Assembly: GCA_017859745.1 (NCBI GenBank)
Contig: JAFMML010000026.1
Coordinates: 1 to 43,405 of the forward strand
Direction: 5' to 3'
From: Planctomycetota bacterium
GTDB lineage: Bacteria; Planctomycetota; Phycisphaerae; Phycisphaerales; SM1A02
DNA: 43,405 nt
Shown here: positions 1 through 8,281 of the stretch, one piece after another
How the letters are laid out: every line of letters starts with the position of its first letter
Numbering within the stretch: the stretch's first letter is position 1
Program-made: the position numbers and the translations under genes
The notes under the pieces: model-generated
What the model was told of the DNA's origin: nothing
Databases searched by the model: none
Seen by the model: the letters and a program-made list of their open reading frames with translations, nothing else

Positions 1-87
1 TCGCATTGTGACTGTTGCCGGAGATCGCGCCCGCGATCACGAATTCGCCGCCTCGAGGCGTGGACCTCGGAGTGGCGAGTCGTTCGA

Positions 88-1062
88 TCAGGCGACTCCG
101 GTCGACGACCGGGCCGACACCCCGGATCGGTCGAGCACGATCGTCGCCGCGGCGGCGATGAGCACGAGTCCGACCAAGGCGTTCACCCCCGGGACGACAT
201 CCCAGATCGCGAAGTCGAGCAACGCCGCGAACACGATCCCGGAGTAGCGAAACGGCGCGATCTGCGCCGGAGTCGCCCGCTTCATGGCTTCCGCGATCAG
301 GCGCACCTGCAAGAGCGAGAGCGCCCCCAGGGCCAGCGTCGCCCCGACCATCACCGAGCGCGTCATCCACGGATCATGCCGTTCGGCAGGGGTGAACATG
401 TGCCCGGCCCAGTCTCGCACGGGGAACTCCATGGCCGTGAACACGGCGATGCAGGCCAGCAGGCCGAATCCGAGTTCGTACAAGGTGGTCCGCTTCGGAG
501 ACGCGTCGGGACCGAGTCGTCGCATGATGTCGAGACGGAACGCCATCAGCAGGCCGCCCGTCAACGCGCACAATTCCGCCGCATTCAGCGATCCCGGCCG
601 GGGATCGAGGACGACCGCGGCGCCGACGAATCCGATCACCGTGGAGGTCCAGACTCGCCACGGCTGGGGGCGCCGATGCAGGACTCGCAGAATCAACGGC
701 GAGAAGAGCGAAGCCGTGTTGAAGAGCAGCGTCGCATCCACCAGTGGGATCCAACGCACCGAGTCGTAGTAGAGGTAGATCGAAGCGGTCCAGCACAGTG
801 CCGCCATCACATGAAGCCCCGCATGCCTGGCGCGAAACACCGCCCAGGACCGCCGCATGAAGAGCAGCAGGGCGATGATCGCCAGACCCGTTCCCCATCG
901 GAGCACCATCAGGAACTCGGTGGATACGGCGAGCGATGCCCACTTCACGATGCTCGCCATCACCACCACCGCGAGCATCGCCAGACAGGTGAACGCGCCT
1001 CCGAAGAGGACGCTCGACTTCGTCGCCGGCGGCGAGCCGGAGCTCTCGCCGGATTCCGTCAT
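88..1062 (-). CDS. DMT-superfamily (EamA) transporter
   Basis: This is a predicted inner-membrane permease of the drug/metabolite transporter superfamily, 324 residues, with about ten hydrophobic helices arranged as two EamA repeats. A hydrophilic N-terminus of about 15 residues precedes the first helix. The segment RWIPLVDATLLFN near residues 100-115 and ATPAQIAPFRYSG near 270-285 are typical of the two EamA halves. I chose the ATG at 1062 (MTESGESS), because the open frame extends upstream only into non-conserved sequence overlapping the next gene. It lies 35 bases after the DUF1080 gene on the same strand and may be cotranscribed. The substrate cannot be told from sequence. Confidence 0.85.
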   Translation of the reverse strand: MTESGESSGSPPATKSSVLFGGAFTCLAMLAVVVMASIVKWASLAVSTEFLMVLRWGTGLAIIALLLFMRRSWAVFRARHAGLHVMAALCWTASIYLYYDSVRWIPLVDATLLFNTASLFSPLILRVLHRRPQPWRVWTSTVIGFVGAAVVLDPRPGSLNAAELCALTGGLLMAFRLDIMRRLGPDASPKRTTLYELGFGLLACIAVFTAMEFPVRDWAGHMFTPAERHDPWMTRSVMVGATLALGALSLLQVRLIAEAMKRATPAQIAPFRYSGIVFAALLDFAIWDVVPGVNALVGLVLIAAAATIVLDRSGVSARSSTGVA

Positions 1063-1097
1063 GGCGGCTGCCTCGACAATCGGACCGGATCGGGCGG

Positions 1098-1841
1098 TCA
1101 GGGCAGTTCGCGGAGTCGCAGCCCACGAAACTCGACGGGCGCCCCCTCGCTCTCGAGGCACAGGTATCCCGTGCGCGGATTGCAGTCGGTGCCTCCGGAC
1201 ACCTCGCGTCCGTTGACCCAGAGGCGGACTTCACCGTTGATCGCGCGAACGTAGTAGTGGTTCCACTCGCCGACGCCCTTGGAGCGATTCTCGCTGGGGA
1301 AGCTGCGCCGACCGTTGGGAGCCGTCGGAGCGAACGGCGTCATCGTAGATCCGCCCACCGGGAACACGTCGCCGTGGCAGGTGAACCAGTCGGCCTTGCC
1401 GCCGCCCTTCTCGAAGGCCGCGGTGTAGCCCAGATCCAGCACCTGCACCTCGATGCCCTCGGGAAGTCCGGGACCATCGAGGCGATCGAGCGAGGCCTTG
1501 GGCGTCCAGAGGAAGATGCCGGAGTTGCCCGCATCGCGCAGGTGCCGCCATTCGCAGATCAGTTCGAAGTTCGTGTAGGGCTTCGTCGAGCGGATCACGC
1601 CGACCGGATCTCCGGTGCAGTGCGCGAGGCCGTCCTTCCAGCGCCAGGTGTCCGCCTTGCAGTTGACGTTGACGAAGTCGCCCTCGCCCAGCGATCGGAA
1701 CCCCGCTTCGCGACCGTCGATCGACGCGACCGGTCCCGCGCCTTCCGCGTTCTCGGCGGCGGGCGACGCGAGCACTCGTGACGACACGGTCCCGAGGGCG
1801 GCGAGGGAGGCGAGATGGAACGCGCGACGATCGATGGACAT
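1098..1841 (-). CDS. DUF1080 (3-keto-disaccharide hydrolase-like) exported protein
   Basis: This 247-residue protein has a Tat-like leader (MSIDRRAFHL followed by a hydrophobic stretch ending in VLASPAA), so it is probably exported. The mature part is a single DUF1080/concanavalin-like jelly-roll domain. It has the characteristic segments GNSGIFLW, NHYYVRAINGEVRLWVNG and the closing FRGLRLREL. Planctomycetes carry many copies; members are linked to binding or hydrolysis of glycans and 3-keto-sugars. The start at 1841 is backed by a strong ribosome-binding site (AGGAGGA, 8 bases upstream). A -10-like hexamer TAGTCT (minus strand, 1873-1868) lies further upstream. The exact substrate is unknown. 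Confidence 0.85.
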   Translation of the reverse strand: MSIDRRAFHLASLAALGTVSSRVLASPAAENAEGAGPVASIDGREAGFRSLGEGDFVNVNCKADTWRWKDGLAHCTGDPVGVIRSTKPYTNFELICEWRHLRDAGNSGIFLWTPKASLDRLDGPGLPEGIEVQVLDLGYTAAFEKGGGKADWFTCHGDVFPVGGSTMTPFAPTAPNGRRSFPSENRSKGVGEWNHYYVRAINGEVRLWVNGREVSGGTDCNPRTGYLCLESEGAPVEFRGLRLRELP

Positions 1842-1929
1842 GGTCGGAGTCCTCCTGTGGAAACCCGAGACTACCCGAGTTCGCGAGGCGTCGCGGACCG
1901 AACCGCAAGGGCAATCGAAGAGGAACCGG

Positions 1930-1957
1930 TTGCATCGCGTCGTGGGCGTCGTAGGCT
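1930..1957 (+). promoter_or_regulatory. Predicted sigma70-type promoter, possibly leaderless start
   Basis: TTGCAT (1930-1935) and TAGGCT (1952-1957) are separated by 16 bases. The expected transcription start falls at or next to the ATG at 1964, so the mRNA of the DUF1592-type gene may have no 5' leader. No Shine-Dalgarno sequence precedes that ATG. Confidence 0.5.
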
Positions 1958-1963
1958 TCGCCC

Positions 1964-4237
1964 ATGCGGACCGGCCTGCTCGCCACGACGCTGCTGCTGG
2001 GATCGACGGCCACCGCCGAGGTGACGGATCTCGGGTCGCCGCACCGATCGGATCTCGCCGCACTGGCTTCGGCGATGAACACCTGGTGCGTGGACTGCCA
2101 CGCCGAGGACGATCCGGAGGCGGGGCTCGATCTCTCGCGGCTCTCGACCGATCCCGAGTCGGCGTCCGCGTCGGTGCTGCGTCGCGTTCGGGACCGTCTG
2201 CAGCGGCGCGACATGCCGCCGATCGACGATCCGGGGCCGCGACCCGATCCGGAGTCGTATGTCGATCTGGTCCACGTCGCCAACGGCGAACTCGACCGCC
2301 GCGCCGGCACCGCGGCGGCGGTCGCGCCGACCCTCCGTCGCCTCAACAACGTCGAGTATCGCAACAGCGTGTTCGATCTGACCGGCGTCGATGTGGACGC
2401 CGACGCCATCCTGCCGGCCGACGACGTGGGGGAGGGCTTCGACTCCATCGGATCGGTGCTGTCGCTGTCGCCGCTGGCGCTGGAGAAGTACCTCTCGATC
2501 GCCGAGCGCGTCGCCATCGAAGCGGTGCCGCTCGAGGCGCCGGCCGCAGCACGGCGTGTGGAGGGTTCGGATCTGACCGTCGTCGGCGGGGGACAGGCCC
2601 GGGATGGCGGCGCTCTCGTGTGGTCGCGAGGGTCCGCCGAGCACGAGTTTCGATTGCCGAGACCTGGTCGCTATCGCATCGCCTTCGAGGGCTGGGGCAT
2701 GCAGGCCGGCCCGGATCCGGTGCGGGTGGCGATCGTCGCAGGCCCCGCACCGCGACGCGTCCTCGCCGAGTTCGACCTTCCCGAGACCCGCGAGAAGCCC
2801 GGCCGCCGCGAGACCGAGGCGATCGTCGAATCGGGAGAGTCGGCGATCGGCGTCGCCTTCATCAACGACTTCGTCGATCGCAGTCTGCCCGCCGGAGCGC
2901 AGGATCGAAACCTCGTGGTGACGGCGATCGAGGTCGAAGGCCCGCTCGACGAGGTCGCGCCGACGCCGCAGGTCGCGGAGATGCGCCGGACCGGCGAACG
3001 CCGCGACGACTTCGCCCGCGCACTCGCACGCCGCGCGTTTCGACGACCCGCCGACGAGGCGGCGGTGGCGTCGCTTCTCGACGCCGCTTCGGGCCTCGAG
3101 GACGAGTCCGAGGCGCAACGGGCGATGCTCGTTCGGGCGCTCGTCGACCCCCGGTTCCTGTATCGCCTCGAGGCGGAGCCCGCCGCCGGCGCCGTCCGCC
3201 CGCTCGACGGCTTCGAGGTGGCGGTGCGCCTGTCCTACCTGCTGTGGGCGTCGATGCCCGACGAGCGACTGTTCGCCGCCGCGGCCGCGGGCGCGCTCGA
3301 CACCGAGCACTCGCTGCTCGTCGAGGTGGACCGCATGATCGACTCGCCGCGTTCGATCGCCCTCTCCGAGCGGTTCGGCCAGCAGTGGCTGCACATCTCG
3401 GCGGTCGAAACGCGGATGCCGGCCCCCGAGATCCTCGATCTCGCCTCACCGCTCGAGCGGGTGATGCTGCTGGAGGATCTCAAGGGCCAGACCACGCTCT
3501 TTCTCGATGCGATCCTCCGAGAGAATCGCCCGGTCGAGGATCTGCTCACCGCCGAGTGGACCTACCTGAACGAGCGTCTCGCTCGGCACTACGGCATCGG
3601 CGGAGTGCGCGGCTCGCACCTGCGGCGCGTCGACGTGGGGCGATGGAGACCGCCGGGCCTGCTCGGGCACGGCAGCGTGCTGCTCGCCACCAGCAATCCC
3701 ACGCGAACGAGCCCGGTGAAGCGCGGCAAGTGGGTGCTCGAGAGTCTTCTCGACAGTCCGCCACCGCCGCCCCCGCCGGACGTTCCAACGCTCGCGGATC
3801 GACGAGCGGCCGGGGATCGCGAGACCGCACGCGAGCAGCTCGCGCGACATCGGTCCGATCCCAACTGCGCCGGATGCCACGTGCGCATGGACCAGCTCGG
3901 TCTGGCGTTCGAGGGATTCGATGCGGTGGGTCGTCGCCGGATCGGCGACGGCGCCGCCCCGATCGACGCCACCGGCCGCCTCCCCGACGGACGCGTCTTC
4001 GACGGCCCCTGGGAACTCGCCGCCGTGCTGCGGGAGGACCCGGCCTTTCGCCGATCGATCGTCAAGCACCTGATGGTCTACGCCCTCGGCCGAGGTCTCG
4101 TCGGCGACGACGAAGCCACCGTCGACCACATCGCCCGCAGCATCGATGCGCCGTCCCTGAGGGACCTCGTCAAGGCGATCGTCGCCTCCGAGCAGTTCCG
4201 ACATCGCGCCGGGCCTCCAGCGGAGAACGCCTCGTGA
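1964..4237 (+). CDS. DUF1592/DUF1588/DUF1585 planctomycete cytochrome-like protein
   Basis: This is a 757-residue exported protein with a signal peptide of about 18 residues and a c-type heme motif CVDCH at 42-46. The planctomycete domain series follows: DUF1587 from about 125 (LNNVEYRNSVFDLTGVD), a carbohydrate-binding-like middle part at about 190-330, DUF1595 from about 345, DUF1592 from about 400, DUF1588 around 550-610 (GLLGHGSVLLATSNPTRTSP) and DUF1585 at the C-terminus. A second CAGCH motif lies near 634-638. The family is almost confined to Planctomycetes and related phyla, always beside a DUF1552 gene. A role in extracellular redox or polysaccharide metabolism has been proposed but not proven. 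The stop overlaps the GTG start of the next gene. Confidence 0.93.
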   Translation: MRTGLLATTLLLGSTATAEVTDLGSPHRSDLAALASAMNTWCVDCHAEDDPEAGLDLSRLSTDPESASASVLRRVRDRLQRRDMPPIDDPGPRPDPESYVDLVHVANGELDRRAGTAAAVAPTLRRLNNVEYRNSVFDLTGVDVDADAILPADDVGEGFDSIGSVLSLSPLALEKYLSIAERVAIEAVPLEAPAAARRVEGSDLTVVGGGQARDGGALVWSRGSAEHEFRLPRPGRYRIAFEGWGMQAGPDPVRVAIVAGPAPRRVLAEFDLPETREKPGRRETEAIVESGESAIGVAFINDFVDRSLPAGAQDRNLVVTAIEVEGPLDEVAPTPQVAEMRRTGERRDDFARALARRAFRRPADEAAVASLLDAASGLEDESEAQRAMLVRALVDPRFLYRLEAEPAAGAVRPLDGFEVAVRLSYLLWASMPDERLFAAAAAGALDTEHSLLVEVDRMIDSPRSIALSERFGQQWLHISAVETRMPAPEILDLASPLERVMLLEDLKGQTTLFLDAILRENRPVEDLLTAEWTYLNERLARHYGIGGVRGSHLRRVDVGRWRPPGLLGHGSVLLATSNPTRTSPVKRGKWVLESLLDSPPPPPPPDVPTLADRRAAGDRETAREQLARHRSDPNCAGCHVRMDQLGLAFEGFDAVGRRRIGDGAAPIDATGRLPDGRVFDGPWELAAVLREDPAFRRSIVKHLMVYALGRGLVGDDEATVDHIARSIDAPSLRDLVKAIVASEQFRHRAGPPAENAS

Positions 4238-5595
4238 CCACGCCGATTCCTCGACGCACCATGCTCCGCGGCCTTGGCGCCGCCCTCGCGTTGCCCTGGC
4301 TCGAGGCGATGACGCCACGCAGTCTCGGCGCGATCGGCGCAGCCGGCGACGCGCCGCGCCGACTCGCCTTCGTGTTCCTGCCCAACGGCGTCAACCGCGC
4401 CGCGTGGTTCCCCGAGCGGACCGGATCGCTGGATCGCATGCCCGAGGCCCTTGCGCCGCTCGAGTCGATGAAGGACCGCCTCACCGTCTTCAGCAACTTC
4501 GCCCACGCCAACGCCAACGCCCTCGGCGACGGCCCCGGCGACCACGCCCGATCGGCGGCGTGCTTCCTGACCGGCGCCCACCCTCGCAAGACGATGGGCT
4601 CGGACATCTCGGCAGGCGTCTCGATCGACCAGGTGATCGCGCGGGCCAATCGCGGCCGAACCCGGTTCGACTCCCTCGAACTCGGGCTCGAGCGGGGGAT
4701 GTACGCGGGCGGCTGCGACTCGGGCTACTCCTGCGCGTACAGCGCCAACATCTCCTGGGCTTCGCCCCACACCCCCGTCGCCAAGGAGCATCGGCCGCGA
4801 GAGCTGTTCGAGCGTCTGTTCACGACCGGCCCCGCCGGCGAGGACGCCGCGGCGAGGGCGTCGCGACTCGCTCGCCGCAAGAGCATTCTCGATGCGGTGG
4901 GCGCGGACGCGGCGGCGCTCCGAGATCGACTCGGCGCGAACGACCGTCGCAAGCTCGAGGAGTATCTCGAGGCGGTGCGTTCGGTGGAGCGTCGGGTCGA
5001 AGCCGGCGAGCGGGGGACGCAGACTCCCGAGGAACTCGGCGTCGAGGTCCCCGAAGGCGTGCCGGCGGAATGGTCAGAGCACGCCCGCGTCATGTTCGAC
5101 CTGCTTGCGATGTCCTTCCGCCTCGATCTGACCCGCGTCGCCACCCTGATGCTCGCCAACGAGGGGTCGAATCGTCCGTATCCGACGATCGGGGTGACCC
5201 GCGGCCATCACGATTCGAGCCACCACGACGACGATCCCGAGAAGCTTGCCGACTTCGCGGCGATCAACCGCCTGCACGCTTCGGCGGTGGCTGGATTCCT
5301 CGAGACGCTCGCGAACGAGCGGGACGCGTCGGGGCAGGCCCTCCTCGACTCGACCATGGTGGTCTTCGGCGGCGCCATCGGCGACGGCGACCGCCACGAC
5401 CATCGCAACCTGCCGGTGCTGCTTGCCGGCGGGGGAGAGGACGAGGCGCTCGCTGCTGGACACGGACGCCACATCGCCCTCGAAGGCGACGTGCCGCTGT
5501 GCGATCTCTTCGTCAGCCTCGCGGACCGATCGGGCGCGTCGATCGACCGATTCGGGGACAGCCGCGGCCGATTCGCGGTGCCGACGACCGCGTAG
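4234..5595 (+). CDS. DUF1552 domain protein
   Basis: This 453-residue protein has a Tat-like leader (RRTMLRGLG near residue 7, then a hydrophobic stretch), so it is probably exported folded. The rest is a DUF1552 domain, related in fold to the DUF1501/alkaline-phosphatase-like family, with FVFLPNGVN near 45 and a GDHARSAACFLTG segment typical of the family. I chose the GTG at 4234, because it overlaps the upstream TGA as GTGA, with a GGAG ribosome-binding site ten bases before it; an in-frame ATG at 4261 is the alternative. DUF1592-type and DUF1552 genes are near-obligate partners, so they probably act together outside the cytoplasm. The biochemical activity is unknown. Confidence 0.92.
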   Translation: MTTPIPRRTMLRGLGAALALPWLEAMTPRSLGAIGAAGDAPRRLAFVFLPNGVNRAAWFPERTGSLDRMPEALAPLESMKDRLTVFSNFAHANANALGDGPGDHARSAACFLTGAHPRKTMGSDISAGVSIDQVIARANRGRTRFDSLELGLERGMYAGGCDSGYSCAYSANISWASPHTPVAKEHRPRELFERLFTTGPAGEDAAARASRLARRKSILDAVGADAAALRDRLGANDRRKLEEYLEAVRSVERRVEAGERGTQTPEELGVEVPEGVPAEWSEHARVMFDLLAMSFRLDLTRVATLMLANEGSNRPYPTIGVTRGHHDSSHHDDDPEKLADFAAINRLHASAVAGFLETLANERDASGQALLDSTMVVFGGAIGDGDRHDHRNLPVLLAGGGEDEALAAGHGRHIALEGDVPLCDLFVSLADRSGASIDRFGDSRGRFAVPTTA

Positions 5596-5609
5596 GCCCG
5601 GAACGCACA

Positions 5610-5634
5610 CCGCCCTCGCACCTGGCGAGGGCGG
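5610..5634. terminator. Hairpin between convergent genes
   Basis: A 10-bp GC-rich stem (arms 5610-5619 and 5625-5634) with a 5-base loop sits between the converging DUF1552 and dockerin/FGE-like genes. There is no T-run on either side, so its role as a bidirectional terminator is only inferred from position. Confidence 0.4.
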
Positions 5635-5663
5635 CGTGACGGCTCCGAGGAGATGAAGAGCGT

Positions 5664-6869
5664 TCAGGGATTGCGGATCACGCGGAATCCGAAGTCGTAG
5701 ATCGCCGAGTTGGGATCCCGGTGGTACCGACGGGACGAACGACAGTTCACCGAGGGGCTGTCCCAACGGCCGCCGCGAACGATCTTCAGCTCGCCGCTCT
5801 CGGGACCGGCGGGATTCTCCAGCGGGCTCACCTTGTAGTAGTCGGGGTCGTACCAGTCCTGCACCCACTCCCACACGTTGCCGTGCATGTCGTGCAGGCC
5901 GAAGGCGTTGGCCGCCTTCTGACCGACGACCTTGGTGCCGTAGGGGATGTTGTTGCCGATCCACCATGCGATGCCTTCGAGCGTCGCGGGATCGTCGCTG
6001 CCGTCGTTGTAGGCCGTGGTGGTGCCCGCTCGGCAGGCGTACTCCCACTGGGCCTCGGTCGGCACCGCGAGGCCGGTGGCGGAGGCGAACATCTGGGTCA
6101 TGCCCCAGGTGACCTGCTCGACCGGCCGATCGGCGCTGTTGGCGTATCCGTCGAAGTAGCTGGGGTTGTACCCCATCACCTCCGTCCACTGACCTTGGGT
6201 GACCTCGTAGCGGCCGATGTAGAACGCTTCGGTCAGCACGACCTCGTGCACCGGGTACTCGTTGGGCTGGCAGGGGTCGACCGTCGAAGGCGAACAGCCC
6301 ATGTCGAACTGTCCCGAAGGCACCAGCAGCATCTCGATGCCGCTCGCGTCGTCGATGATCCGCCAAGGCAGCCCGGCGGCCTCGATGGCCTCCCGGATGG
6401 TGGAGTCGGTGATGACCTTCGGGTCCGGCGGCCACTCGACGATGGTCGCCCACGGCACCGGGGTGTAGTCGAAGCCGCCCGGGAGCGACACGTCGCCGGC
6501 GGTGGTCGTCACGACCACGTCCACCGGACCCCAGACCGCCGAAGCGGGCGTGACCGCGGTGACGGTGTTGGGATCGACGCCCACGACGTCGGTCGCGGGG
6601 ATGCCGTTGATGGTGACGCCAAGCACGCCGCCGAGACTCAGGCCCGTGATGGTGATCGCGGTGCCGCCATCGAGCGGACCGGTGCCAGGCGCGACCGAGT
6701 CGATGGCGATGGGGCACAGTTCGCCCCAGTGGCCCGCGACGATCGCGATGTCGATGCCGTTGACGATGCCGTCGCCATTGACGTCGGCGGCATTGCAGGT
6801 CTGGGCCCGGACGTCGCTTGCCAGCGCGGCCAGACAGATCGCCCCGGAGGCGGCGAGAATCGACTTCAT
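5664..6869 (-). CDS. Secreted dockerin-IPT/TIG-formylglycine-generating-enzyme-like protein
   Basis: This 401-residue protein has a signal peptide (to about ASDVRAQ, residue 22). It is followed by a GC-type dockerin segment (DVNGDGIVNGID, a calcium-loop pattern), an IPT/TIG immunoglobulin-like domain at about 55-135 and a C-terminal SUMF1/FGE-sulfatase domain at about 185-400. FGE hallmarks are YEVTQGQW, PTEAQWEYACR, MHGNVWEW, the VRGGRW motif and a GFRVI end. In true formylglycine-generating enzymes two cysteines lie after the RGG motif; here only the CR in NCRSSRR remains, so it is probably a non-oxidase, structural or binding member. The start at 6869 has a good AGGAG site 9 bases upstream. 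It may be attached to the cell surface. Confidence 0.88.
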   Translation of the reverse strand: MKSILAASGAICLAALASDVRAQTCNAADVNGDGIVNGIDIAIVAGHWGELCPIAIDSVAPGTGPLDGGTAITITGLSLGGVLGVTINGIPATDVVGVDPNTVTAVTPASAVWGPVDVVVTTTAGDVSLPGGFDYTPVPWATIVEWPPDPKVITDSTIREAIEAAGLPWRIIDDASGIEMLLVPSGQFDMGCSPSTVDPCQPNEYPVHEVVLTEAFYIGRYEVTQGQWTEVMGYNPSYFDGYANSADRPVEQVTWGMTQMFASATGLAVPTEAQWEYACRAGTTTAYNDGSDDPATLEGIAWWIGNNIPYGTKVVGQKAANAFGLHDMHGNVWEWVQDWYDPDYYKVSPLENPAGPESGELKIVRGGRWDSPSVNCRSSRRYHRDPNSAIYDFGFRVIRNP

Positions 6870-6911
6870 GTCGAGGTCTCCTGGCCGGTCGAGATCGAGT
6901 TCGTCCCGAGA

Positions 6912-6930
6912 CCGTCGGTACGCCCGACGG
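6912..6930. repeat. Inverted repeat 1 in divergent intergenic region
   Basis: A perfect 7-bp inverted repeat (CCGTCGG, 5-base spacer, CCGACGG) lies 43 bases upstream of the FGE-like gene, between it and the divergent aminotransferase gene. It could be an operator or a leader hairpin. Confidence 0.4.
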
Positions 6931-6973
6931 AGCATTCCGCGCCGGCCGCGCGAAACCGGGATGGCGGACACCT

Positions 6974-6993
6974 CGGCCGTGTCGCGACGGCCG
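6974..6993. repeat. Inverted repeat 2 in divergent intergenic region
   Basis: A second perfect 7-bp inverted repeat (CGGCCGT, 6-base spacer, ACGGCCG) is followed on the plus strand by TGGAAAA. It lies about 80 bases before the aminotransferase start. Its function is unknown. Confidence 0.4.
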
Positions 6994-7063
6994 TGGAAAA
7001 GGTACATCGAAGCGGCGGCGGGCCACATGGGGCGAACGCCTGCACTCGTCGCGCCGGGTGGTC

Positions 7064-7069
7064 TACCCT
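7064..7069 (+). promoter_or_regulatory. -10-like hexamer next to aminotransferase start
   Basis: TACCCT ends 6 bases before the ATG at 7076, placing the predicted transcription start at the start codon. The -35 region is weak, and no Shine-Dalgarno is visible. This fits a leaderless mRNA. Confidence 0.35.
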
Positions 7070-7075
7070 GATGGG

Positions 7076-8278
7076 ATGACCGACACCTCGACCGGCTCCT
7101 CGAGCTCCGCGCCCACGCCACCGTCCGCCGTCGCCGCCCGGTTTCGCCCGTTCGGGGCGACGATCTTCGCCGAGATGAGCGCTCTTGCGACCAGGTACGA
7201 CGCGGTCAATCTCGGTCAGGGCTTCCCGAACTTTCCTGCTCCGACGTTCATCAAGGACGCCGCGGTCGAGGCCATTCGGGACGGCCGCTTCGACCAGTAC
7301 GCCCGGATGACCGGCGCTCCGGCCCTTTCGAACGCGTTGTCGCGGCGCTATCGGGACCGAGGCCTCGAGTTCGACCCGGACCGCGAGATCACCGTGACCT
7401 GCGGCTGCACCGAGGCGATTCCCGCGACGATCCTGGGCCTCGTGAACCCCGGCGACGAGGTGGTTCTGATCGCGCCCTTCTACGACAGCTATCCGGCCGC
7501 GGTCGCGATGGCCGGCGGCGTCGCCCGGTACGTCACGTTGAAGGCGCCGGACTTTCGCCTGACCCGGGAGGACCTCGAGGCGGCCTGCTCCGCGCGGACC
7601 CGCCTGATCCTCGTCAACACTCCCCACAACCCGACGGGACGGGTGTTCGACCGGAGCGAACTGGAACTGGTCGCGGACGTGGCCCGACGGCACGACGCGC
7701 TGGTCGTCTCCGACGAGGTGTACGAGGACCTGCTCTTCGAAGGGGAGCACATCTCGATGGCCTCGCTGCCCGGCATGGCCGAGCGCACCGTGACGCTGTC
7801 GAGCCTCGGCAAGACCTTCTCCTGCACGGGATGGAAGATCGGCTGGGTCGCGGCGCCGGAGCATCTGTCGCGCGGCGTGCGTGCGGCGCATCAGTTCCTC
7901 ACCTTCGCGGTGGCGACGCCGTTCCAGGAGGCCGCCGCGATCGCGCTGGCCGAGGGCGAGGGGTACGTGCGAGACCTGCGGGACCGGTACCACCGCTCCC
8001 GCGACCGGATCTGCGCCGGTCTCGAGCGCCTGGGGTTCGGCGTGCACGTGCCTCAGGGAACCTACTTCGTCCTCGCCGACCATTCGGCCTTCGGCTTCGA
8101 GAACGACCGCGCGTTCTGCATGCACCTCGCCGAACACGCCCGGGTCGCCGCGATTCCGCCGAGCGTCTTCTACAGTCGTCCCGAGGACGGGCACGCCCTG
8201 GTCCGCTTCGCCTTCTGCAAGACCGACGAGACCATCGACGAGGCCCTCGCTCGAATGGCCAGTCTCTCGGTCGCCTGA
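7076..8278 (+). CDS. PLP-dependent class I/II aminotransferase (methionine/kynurenine type)
   Basis: This 400-residue fold-type I aminotransferase belongs to the YbdL/kynurenine-aminotransferase-like subgroup. Near the N-terminus it has NLGQGFPNF, the usual substrate-loop signature of this subgroup. Further on it has NTPHNPTGRVF (PLP-phosphate and ring contacts), SDEVYEDLLF (the aspartate that pairs with the pyridine nitrogen) and SLGKTFSCTGWKIGW with the Schiff-base lysine. It probably transfers an amino group from methionine, glutamine or an aromatic amino acid to a 2-oxo acid in the cytoplasm. The ATG at 7076 starts just before the conserved fold. The symporter gene begins 3 bases after the stop, so the two are likely cotranscribed, perhaps pairing uptake with catabolism. 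Confidence 0.92.
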   Translation: MTDTSTGSSSSAPTPPSAVAARFRPFGATIFAEMSALATRYDAVNLGQGFPNFPAPTFIKDAAVEAIRDGRFDQYARMTGAPALSNALSRRYRDRGLEFDPDREITVTCGCTEAIPATILGLVNPGDEVVLIAPFYDSYPAAVAMAGGVARYVTLKAPDFRLTREDLEAACSARTRLILVNTPHNPTGRVFDRSELELVADVARRHDALVVSDEVYEDLLFEGEHISMASLPGMAERTVTLSSLGKTFSCTGWKIGWVAAPEHLSRGVRAAHQFLTFAVATPFQEAAAIALAEGEGYVRDLRDRYHRSRDRICAGLERLGFGVHVPQGTYFVLADHSAFGFENDRAFCMHLAEHARVAAIPPSVFYSRPEDGHALVRFAFCKTDETIDEALARMASLSVA

Positions 8279-8281
8279 CCG

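Noticed and set aside
1615-4233. Open frame extending the DUF1552 gene upstream by about 870 codons
   Set aside because: It is a shadow of the DUF1592-type gene in another frame, arginine-rich and unlike any family; the GTG at 4234 with start-stop overlap is the better start.
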